Shown here piece by piece: positions 15,818 to 21,248 of a DNA stretch of 21,248 nt. The DNA is from Candidatus Poribacteria bacterium (GTDB lineage Bacteria; Poribacteria; WGA-4E; WGA-3G). Location of the stretch: positions 1-21,248 of the forward strand of contig RKRO01000457.1 of assembly GCA_007571355.1 (NCBI GenBank). Reading direction: 5' to 3'. Under the pieces are notes generated by a model. It made no database searches and was not told the origin of the DNA. It saw only the letters and a program-made list of their open reading frames with translations. Both the position numbers and the translations under genes were made by a program. Numbering within the stretch: position 1 is the stretch's first letter; every line of letters starts with the position of its first letter.

Positions 15818-15850
15818 ACTGGCTGTCGGTCCCCAGTGAGCTCGACAGCC
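15818..15850. repeat. Overlapping alternative stems before the acetyltransferase gene
   Basis: GGCTGTCG (15821-15828) pairs perfectly with CGACAGCC (15843-15850). ACTGG (15818-15822) can instead pair with CCAGT (15833-15837). The two stems share bases and exclude each other. They end 13 nt before the ribosome-binding site, so they could influence translation. They may instead be a member of the CTGTCAG-type palindromes seen elsewhere in the window. Confidence 0.5.
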
Positions 15851-15876
15851 TGAAACAACTAAAGGAGAAAAGTCAA

Positions 15877-16422
15877 ATGGCAAATCAAGATTTCAACTTG
15901 TCCGGTGCCGTTAAAGTACGCCCGGCTCAACAGAAAGATGCAGCACCGTTACACCAATTTTGTTTTCCAGAGAAAGACGAGAAAGAGATCACTGCTAAAT
16001 TAAAAGCGGACTTGGCAAAAGGGAGTCAGACACATCGACTCGTCGCGGAGGTCAGCGGCTACCCGATCGGACAAATTTCCGTGAAAGAGAATCCCAATGA
16101 CGCTGAAATATCGACAGTCGGCGATCTCGTTGTGTCTGGCCCTTTCCGTCAATTAGGCGTGGCGGACCACCTCATGGCGGCTGCCGAAGCAACAGCAGCA
16201 GAAAACGGCGCGGAAACACTCGAAATCGAACTCCCAGCATCGGAAAAGAGCGTCATACAGAGATATAAGGATTGGGGGTTCTCTGAGAAGCCGCTTGTTG
16301 TCCTCCAGAAAACGCTCGAAGCAGCGTCCGAAACAGATGAAAAAACGGACGCAGCGGAGGAAACACAAGAGGAACAACCCGCCGATACTGGTACTGAACA
16401 GCAGACGCTTCTTAAGGATTAG
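15877..16422 (+). CDS. GNAT-family N-acetyltransferase with acidic C-terminal tail
   Basis: This 181-residue protein has an N-acetyltransferase fold covering about residues 11-148. The acetyl-CoA pyrophosphate-binding motif is RQLGVA (91-96) after the beta-strand VGDLVVS (81-87), followed by the long helix HLMAAAEATAAENG. The C-terminal YKDWGFSEKP (130-139) is the usual late motif. Residues 150-178 are a low-complexity tail rich in Glu, Thr and Ala, probably disordered. The acceptor substrate cannot be inferred. AAAGGAG lies upstream of the ATG. It is the first gene of a seven-gene plus-strand run, behind repeat copy 2. The 64-nt gap to the next gene shows no terminator. Confidence 0.83.
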   Translation: MANQDFNLSGAVKVRPAQQKDAAPLHQFCFPEKDEKEITAKLKADLAKGSQTHRLVAEVSGYPIGQISVKENPNDAEISTVGDLVVSGPFRQLGVADHLMAAAEATAAENGAETLEIELPASEKSVIQRYKDWGFSEKPLVVLQKTLEAASETDEKTDAAEETQEEQPADTGTEQQTLLKD

Positions 16423-16486
16423 CGCGGAACGCGACCAAATCTGACCTGCTTCTGGCGTATTGCTAATCATGCAGGAGAAATAGATT

Positions 16487-17371
16487 ATGAAGAAAATTTG
16501 GATTGTCCTTACGCTCGTCCTTTTTTCGGTTGGATGTGGCACACAGAATGAAAACCTCGCGAAGGGTAAAGAATTGATCAAATCGGATAAACGACGGAAA
16601 GAGGAACGAGCCGTCCGAGAATTTAAACTCGCGCTGCAACAGAAAACCGATAACGCTGAAGCACATTATCTGCTCGGACTTTACAACTCCCAAGAATTCT
16701 ATGAACCGAATACGACGGATTGGGAAGAGGCATCTATTACCGAGCGCGGAAAACACATGTTCCTCGCGTATCAGGCAGAAGAACGGAAATATCTCGAAAG
16801 ACTCGTGTTTGAGACACTACGCGATGACGACTTAGATATACAGAACGCAGCACTTGATGCACTTAAACGGGTCTATACCCAAGGTGACCGAAAACAACTT
16901 CTCAGTCAACTTCAAAAGGCGATTAAATCGAATGATAATCGAGATAGACACAATGCCCATTGGGTGCTCGGACACCTCGGCCAGGATGCCCCCAACACAA
17001 TTGTACCTATTTTGGTGAAACTTCTGGAGCATAGACGGACAGAAACTCGATTGAATGCCGTCAAAGCACTCGGTGAAGTCGGAAGTGAAGAGGCGATTCC
17101 GGCACTCGCAACACTCATTGAATCGGGTGCCGCAAGGTCCGAACGCGACCGAGAAGAGCCCGAAGTCCGTCAACTCGCTGTCGAGGCACTCGGAAAAATC
17201 GGCGGCAACGCTGTACCCGAATTAGTCAAAATTGTCGAAAATAAAGGGTCCTCGCTCCGCGTTGACGCTATCCGAACATTGGCAGTACTCGGCGATGAAA
17301 AGGTTGTTGAACCTCTCTTAGATGCTTTAAAAGAACAGAGCAATAGAGATGTCGTCATTCCGCTTAATTAA
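16487..17371 (+). CDS. HEAT-repeat lipoprotein with N-terminal TPR-like segment
   Basis: This 294-residue protein has a lipoprotein signal peptide: basic start, hydrophobic core and SVGC, with lipidation expected at Cys17. Residues about 36-66 (EERAVREFKLALQQ to AEAHYLLGLYN) look like one TPR unit. From about 105 onward it consists of alpha-helical HEAT-type repeats, such as RLNAVKALGEVGSEEAIPAL (188-207), RQLAVEALGKIGGNAVPELV (228-247) and LRVDAIRTLAVLGDEKVVEP (257-276). The array stops in mid-repeat at RDVVIPLN, and neither alternative frame continues it. These repeats serve in protein binding. An AGGAGA precedes the ATG. The downstream gene encodes another HEAT-repeat lipoprotein, so the two may work together at the membrane. 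Confidence 0.82.
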   Translation: MKKIWIVLTLVLFSVGCGTQNENLAKGKELIKSDKRRKEERAVREFKLALQQKTDNAEAHYLLGLYNSQEFYEPNTTDWEEASITERGKHMFLAYQAEERKYLERLVFETLRDDDLDIQNAALDALKRVYTQGDRKQLLSQLQKAIKSNDNRDRHNAHWVLGHLGQDAPNTIVPILVKLLEHRRTETRLNAVKALGEVGSEEAIPALATLIESGAARSERDREEPEVRQLAVEALGKIGGNAVPELVKIVENKGSSLRVDAIRTLAVLGDEKVVEPLLDALKEQSNRDVVIPLN

Positions 17372-17450
17372 GTCGCGAGTCGCACACATACTTTTTCGCC
17401 GCAGCTCGCAATCGGTAATCCTACAGACTATTTCAACCAAAGGAACCGCT

Positions 17451-18896
17451 ATGATAGAAAAAATAAAAGGGTTCAACAAACACCAATACTTGGGATTTAT
17501 CTTACCCGTTTTGGTACTCATCATTGTAATCGGTTGTGACAATCAATACTACGATGAACGCATGCAAATGCGGGTACAGAAATTGGACAGCGACCTCATG
17601 AACCGTTGGTCTACGAGTGGTGTCGTTGTTACGGAGATCACGCCGAACGGCCCCGCAGCTAAGGCGCAACTCGAAAGCGGTGAACTCATCTCTTATGTTA
17701 TCGCCGAATATCCTATCAAAACGGCTGGCGACTTTAACAGCGCAATGAAAAGCGGGTTGGATGAAGATAATAACTTAGTACTTTATCTCAAAGACAAATC
17801 GCCGCTACGCATCGCACTCCGGAGACAAGGAGATGATGTCGGGTTCAGCGTTGAAGGCAGCGGCACCGTACAAGTCAAAGAGGTAAGACCCGGCACACCC
17901 GCCGCGAACTCTAATATTCAGGTCGGCGACATTGTTGAGAAAATTGTTGATGAACGCAAAATCTATAGCCTTGATGATTATAAGAAGATCCTCGCGAAAC
18001 TCTCTAAACAGCAGATTACTTTCCGAACGACTGAACTGATAGGTGTCAAAATTGCCGCTGTAAGCGCGCTCGGCGATCTCGGAGATGTCCGCGCGATTCA
18101 ACCCTTGATCGATATCTTCAAGGAGAGCACAGAACTCTCACTCCGGAAAGCGTCAATCAGCAGCCTGCAACGTCTCGTCGAATTAAGCGTCCTAAACGAC
18201 CTATTCCAACAATTTCAGTTCGCAAATGTAAATCAACTACCAGCGGATAGCCTTCAATCACAGCACCTCGAAGCCGCTGCGATCCTGGAACTTCTTACCG
18301 TAGACCGAAACGCGAACACGGCAACCCTTGAGGCACCTTTCGGAACGCAATTCAGGCACAGGTCTGAGGCACTCTACCAAAAAATTAACGAAGGGCAGCT
18401 CGCAGAACTCGTACAGGAATATATCCAACTTACAGTGGAACCGGAACAGGAGATTCGGCGCGCATGCCTCACAATCCTCGGAATCCTTAAACCCGCTTCC
18501 GCAATTGATGCGCTCGTCACTGTTCTCGATAATTCAGCAGAAATTCCCGGAATCCGCTTCCAAGCAGGATTGACACTCAGTCAGATTGGCGAACCAGCAG
18601 TTGATGCGCTCATCGCCGCTTTTGAAAACGGTGATACCAGCACGAAGGATATTGCCGCTTCCGCACTCGGTGGTATCGGCGGTCCGAAAGCACGCGACCG
18701 TCTAATTCAGGCACTTGAGAACACCGCTGAACCCGCTATTCAACTTACGCTTGTTGATGCTATCGCTAAGATTGGGGACGCACCCTCAAGGCAAGCCCTC
18801 GAACGCCAACGCGCACAGTACCAAGCAGATGATGACAGCGGGATCCGCATCTTCTTGGACGAGATTTTCAAAAATTTAGAACAGAAGTCGATGTAA
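17451..18896 (+). CDS. Lipoprotein with PDZ-like domains and HEAT repeats
   Basis: I start this 481-residue protein at the ATG at 17451, which has AAAGGA before it. The open frame extends back to 17349, but that would overlap the preceding gene and lacks a signal sequence. Residues 1-29 form a lipoprotein signal ending VIGC (Cys29). Residues about 55-125 (SGVVVTEITPNGPAAKAQLE) and 130-195 (VQVKEVRPGTPAANSNIQVGD) are two PDZ-like modules, which bind peptide C-termini. HEAT repeats follow at about 198-250 (KIAAVSALGDLGDVRAIQPL) and 365-475 (DIAASALGGIGGPKARDRL). No protease domain is attached, which is unusual for bacterial PDZ proteins. It is probably a periplasmic-side scaffold, co-transcribed with the preceding lipoprotein. 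Confidence 0.82.
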   Translation: MIEKIKGFNKHQYLGFILPVLVLIIVIGCDNQYYDERMQMRVQKLDSDLMNRWSTSGVVVTEITPNGPAAKAQLESGELISYVIAEYPIKTAGDFNSAMKSGLDEDNNLVLYLKDKSPLRIALRRQGDDVGFSVEGSGTVQVKEVRPGTPAANSNIQVGDIVEKIVDERKIYSLDDYKKILAKLSKQQITFRTTELIGVKIAAVSALGDLGDVRAIQPLIDIFKESTELSLRKASISSLQRLVELSVLNDLFQQFQFANVNQLPADSLQSQHLEAAAILELLTVDRNANTATLEAPFGTQFRHRSEALYQKINEGQLAELVQEYIQLTVEPEQEIRRACLTILGILKPASAIDALVTVLDNSAEIPGIRFQAGLTLSQIGEPAVDALIAAFENGDTSTKDIAASALGGIGGPKARDRLIQALENTAEPAIQLTLVDAIAKIGDAPSRQALERQRAQYQADDDSGIRIFLDEIFKNLEQKSM

Positions 18897-18934
18897 TCAA
18901 GCGGAAAACGCGCGCAACAGATTCTGGACTGTTG

Positions 18935-19774
18935 ATGAAAATCGGACTCATTTCAGACTTGCACACAGACGTTACACCGTCTAATAAAGCACTCGTTCCA
19001 CATCTGGTGGAGACGGTGAAGGCGGCACAGCTTGATGTTTTCGTACTTGCCGGTGATCTTGCACGACATCTCGTACAACTTTCTGAAACGCTAAACGCCT
19101 TTCATCTCGCTGATTTAGCCTGTGAAAAATTATTCGTCCCAGGCAACCACGACATCTGGGCGACTGAAACACCCGATGTCACCAGCAAACAGAAATGTGA
19201 GATTATTTCAACACTCTGTTATGAATGCGGGTTCCATCCGTTGATGGAGGCACCGTTCATCAAGGAACAGATCGGTTTCTGTGGGACTATCGGCTGGTAC
19301 GACTATAGCTTCGCACCGGACAATTATGATTTCTCTGATGCCCAATATGCTGAAAAAACCTTGATGGGAGCCGTCTGGAATGATAAACGGTACGCTAAAT
19401 GGTCGGATACCGATGCCGTTATTGCCCGACGGTTTGAAACGGACCTGAAAACACAAATCGCCACCCTCAGAAACGATGTATCCCGGATGATTGTCGTTAC
19501 GCATCACGTTCCGTTCCGTCAATGTATCCGATACCGTAATGAATTGCCGTGGGATTTCTTTCGGGCGTTTATGGGAAGCACACGCCTCGGTGAATGCTGT
19601 TTAGCGGAACCGCTCGTTACACACGTCCTCTTCGGACATACGCACCGAAAAGTTGATATGCAAATTGAGAACATCCGCACGATCTGTGCACCAGTCGGCT
19701 ATCTACATGAAAAACCGAAAAATGGGTTGCAGATTTATGCAAAACAGTGTTTAGCCTGTTTTGAAGTCTTTTGA
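18935..19774 (+). CDS. Calcineurin-like metallophosphoesterase
   Basis: This 279-residue protein has the full metallophosphoesterase motif set: Asp8-x-His10 in ISDLHTD, Gly-Asp41 in VLAGDLARH, GNHD (70-73), THH (189-191) and GHTH (234-237). These residues hold two metal ions and cleave phosphoester bonds. The substrate may be nucleotide, nucleic acid or protein and cannot be assigned. No signal peptide is present, so it is cytoplasmic. I use the ATG at 18935 rather than the TTG just before it. There is no strong Shine-Dalgarno, only GGAC close to the ATG, so translation may depend on the upstream gene, whose stop is 38 nt away. Its stop lies 14 nt before the cupin ATG. Confidence 0.88.
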   Translation: MKIGLISDLHTDVTPSNKALVPHLVETVKAAQLDVFVLAGDLARHLVQLSETLNAFHLADLACEKLFVPGNHDIWATETPDVTSKQKCEIISTLCYECGFHPLMEAPFIKEQIGFCGTIGWYDYSFAPDNYDFSDAQYAEKTLMGAVWNDKRYAKWSDTDAVIARRFETDLKTQIATLRNDVSRMIVVTHHVPFRQCIRYRNELPWDFFRAFMGSTRLGECCLAEPLVTHVLFGHTHRKVDMQIENIRTICAPVGYLHEKPKNGLQIYAKQCLACFEVF

Positions 19775-19788
19775 TAAAGGAAATAATT

Positions 19789-20148
19789 ATGGAGATAACT
19801 TTAACCAATAGTAACGATGCCGATGCCCTCGATTTTCCGTGGGGTGCCATTAAATGGCTCTGCAATAATCAGATTGACCCAGATGCAGAGATGACTTTCG
19901 GGGTCGTCTATATTAATGCTGGTGAAGGCAATCCGATCCACTACCATCCGAACTGTGAGGAACTCATCTATGTACTCTCCGGTGAATGCGACCACAGGCT
20001 CGGTGATGAAGTCATCCCCCTCAAACCCGGAATGATGCTACGTATTCCACGGAACGTCAGACATAACGCTGTCAACACCGGTTGGCAACCCGTAACGATG
20101 ATTATCTGTTATTCAGATGCTGATCGCCAAACCGTCTTTGAAGAGTAG
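19789..20148 (+). CDS. Small single-domain cupin protein
   Basis: This 119-residue protein is a single conserved beta-barrel cupin domain. Motif 1 is GNPIHYHPNCEELIYVLSG (47-65), with His51, His53 and Glu57 or Glu58 as metal ligands. Motif 2 is PGMMLRIPRNVRHNAVN (80-96), with His92. Such proteins bind a metal and act as small-molecule isomerases, dioxygenases or sensors; the role here is open. The frame could begin at a TTG at 19771 overlapping the previous stop, but the ATG at 19789 has AAAGG upstream and begins the domain cleanly. It is tightly packed after the phosphoesterase gene (14 nt) and before a hairpin and the TrpF-like gene. Confidence 0.85.
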   Translation: MEITLTNSNDADALDFPWGAIKWLCNNQIDPDAEMTFGVVYINAGEGNPIHYHPNCEELIYVLSGECDHRLGDEVIPLKPGMMLRIPRNVRHNAVNTGWQPVTMIICYSDADRQTVFEE

Positions 20149-20168
20149 TCGGGATTTGTAATCCCGAC
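20148..20168. repeat. Perfect 9-bp hairpin at the cupin stop codon (REP-like)
   Basis: GTCGGGATT (20148-20156) and AATCCCGAC (20160-20168) form a perfect GC-rich stem with a 3-nt loop. It begins on the last base of the cupin TAG and is followed by CCTATCC, with no T-run, so it is unlikely to terminate transcription by itself. It resembles dispersed palindromes that sit between genes in operons. Confidence 0.6.
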
Positions 20169-20194
20169 CCTATCCTAAAAGGAATTATGCACAA

Positions 20195-20878
20195 ATGTCC
20201 AAAGAATGCAGTGTCAAAATCTGCGGCATCACTTCTAACTATGACGCACAACTTGCAGCTGACGCAGGGGCAGACTACATCGGCGTGTTGGTAGATGTTG
20301 CTGTGTCCGAACGAACACGTTCCGCTATTGAAACCTCTGAAATCGCAAAAGCGAGCCCAATCCCTCCCGTTATTCTACTCTATAACCGAACAACATCCGA
20401 TATCCAAGAAATCGTATCACAGGTTCAACCGTTTGCTGTGCAGCTCCTCGGTCAGGAACCACCACAACAGGTTGAGGCACTGAAACGCAGCGTGACGTGC
20501 CAACTCTGGAAGTCGGTCTATCTGCCGGCAGGTAGACCGGAGAATGTCGATATGCCTGCTGTCCGAGCAGAAATGAACGCCTATCGGGATGCCGGTGCTG
20601 ATTTCCTCCTATTTGATAGTGTTGATATGAGCCTTGAGAAGCCAAGATACGGCGGCACAGGCAAAACCTGTGATTGGAATATCGCCGCTGAACTGATTTC
20701 GGAAAGCCCGCTACCGGTATTTTTCGCCGGTGGCATCCGTCCAGAAAATGTCAAAGCCGCGATTGAGACGATCCAGCCGCACGGTATAGACCTCTGTTCC
20801 GGGGTTGAAGCCTCTAAAGGTGTCAAAGACCCGCAAAAATTGGTAAAACTGATGAAACAGGTCGAACAAGCCATTTAA
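20195..20878 (+). CDS. trpF: Phosphoribosylanthranilate isomerase (TrpF-like)
   Basis: This 227-residue TIM-barrel enzyme matches N-(5'-phosphoribosyl)anthranilate isomerase, the third step of tryptophan synthesis from anthranilate. It shows VKICGIT (7-13) with catalytic Cys10, DAGADYIGVLVD (23-34), SER (38-40, where the usual form is SPR), VQLLG (82-86, usually VQLHG), catalytic Asp141 in LLFDSVD, GGTGKTCDW (153-161), FFAGGIRPENV and DLCSGVEASKGVKD. These mark it as the full family, with a few divergent positions. No other trp gene is in the window, and its neighbours are a cupin and an exported protein, so a related isomerisation is possible. AAAAGGA lies about 11 nt before the ATG. An out-of-frame ATG at 20187 lies between them. 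Confidence 0.82.
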   Translation: MSKECSVKICGITSNYDAQLAADAGADYIGVLVDVAVSERTRSAIETSEIAKASPIPPVILLYNRTTSDIQEIVSQVQPFAVQLLGQEPPQQVEALKRSVTCQLWKSVYLPAGRPENVDMPAVRAEMNAYRDAGADFLLFDSVDMSLEKPRYGGTGKTCDWNIAAELISESPLPVFFAGGIRPENVKAAIETIQPHGIDLCSGVEASKGVKDPQKLVKLMKQVEQAI

Positions 20879-20916
20879 TCGCTTCTACCTCCAAAACATA
20901 AAGGAAATTTATTGCT

Positions 20917-21248
20917 ATGAATACTTATCCCCTTTTTAAACGTACAACTGTTGTTTTTCTTATCTGCGTGATGTCTGTTGTCAGTTCTTCTATCGCCTTC
21001 GCTGATGATCACGAAACTGAGGGGGAAGCAATGGACGAAAAACCGATGGAAGAACAACCGAAAATTACCGGATGGTTCCAGATTAATGTTGATAGTTTGG
21101 GCACTTATTTTTTGGTAGGGGCGAGTCATCCGCTCAGCGGGGGCATTTCATTCGATTCTAATATTTATGTGAATGCTCATTTGGGCGAATTTGATATGGG
21201 CGTTACATTCCCTGTTATCGGAAATAAAAGCATGGCACTGCTGCTCAC
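20917..21248 (+). CDS. Exported protein, probably outer-membrane beta-barrel, 3' end outside window
   Basis: An open frame begins at the ATG at 20917, preceded by AAAGGA, and runs through 110 codons to the window end without a stop. It has a clear signal peptide (LFKRTTVVFLICVMSVV, then cleavage near SIAFA-DD). A short acidic stretch follows (DDHETEGEAMDEKPMEEQP). Then come alternating polar and hydrophobic segments rich in Gly, Phe and Tyr (GWFQINVDSLGTYFLVGASH, GGISFDSNIYVNAHLGEFD), as in transmembrane beta-strands. This recalls small porin-like proteins of unknown function such as DUF6733, but too little is visible to decide. It lies 38 nt after trpF and is probably the next gene of the operon. 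Confidence 0.7.
   Translation, partial: MNTYPLFKRTTVVFLICVMSVVSSSIAFADDHETEGEAMDEKPMEEQPKITGWFQINVDSLGTYFLVGASHPLSGGISFDSNIYVNAHLGEFDMGVTFPVIGNKSMALLL

Noticed and set aside
17349..17450. Longer N-terminus for the PDZ-HEAT lipoprotein
   Set aside because: It overlaps the previous gene and would bury the lipoprotein signal peptide. The ATG at 17451 has its own ribosome-binding site.

Overview
The window reads as a bacterial chromosome segment of roughly balanced GC. Its gene mix suggests Candidatus Poribacteria or a related planctomycete-like lineage: a DUF6785/DUF6784 membrane protein, an SMP-30-type lactonase, a Cys-type sulfatase beside a phytanoyl-CoA-dioxygenase-like protein, a DUF1080 protein, a SUMF1-fold protein, an Asp-box propeller and HEAT-repeat lipoproteins. 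The lineage is inferred from this mix; there is no rRNA or tRNA gene to confirm it.

Layout. (1) 1-3000, plus strand: the 3' part of a DUF6785-type membrane protein, with an apparent one-base frameshift near 175, then a secreted SMP-30/gluconolactonase-like protein with its own promoter. (2) 9034-3092, minus strand: sulfatase, PhyH-like dioxygenase, secreted Asp-box beta-propeller, amidase. They share one direction with gaps of 35, 111 and 85 nt, behind a consensus promoter. (3) 9225-10874, plus strand: DUF1080 protein and aldo/keto reductase, transcribed divergently from the sulfatase and separated from each other by a perfect 18-bp hairpin. (4) 12785-10929, minus strand: SUMF1-fold protein and MutY. 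(5) 13117-15576, plus strand: a Ski2/Mtr4-like DExH RNA helicase with a C-terminal DSHCT-like region. It is bracketed by two direct copies of a 130-140 bp intergenic element. (6) 15877 to the window end, plus strand: an operon-like run of GNAT acetyltransferase, two HEAT-repeat lipoproteins (one with PDZ domains), metallophosphoesterase, cupin, TrpF-like isomerase and the start of an exported protein.

The only gene-free stretches of about 300 nt or more are 12786-13116 and 15577-15876. Each holds promoter-like hexamers followed by one copy of the element. That repeat pair is the main thing the gene calls do not explain. Both copies begin with an identical 23-nt block ending in GGATTGAAAC, have an 83%-identical middle, a variable segment, and a conserved end that forms terminal inverted repeats with the start.

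Functionally, regions 2 and 3 look like a catabolic locus for sulfated or oxidised sugars (sulfatase, DUF1080, aldo/keto reductase). Region 4 joins a SUMF1-fold protein to DNA repair without an obvious link. Region 6 looks like an envelope-lipoprotein and housekeeping operon. These pathway statements are inference from gene families and neighbourhood.
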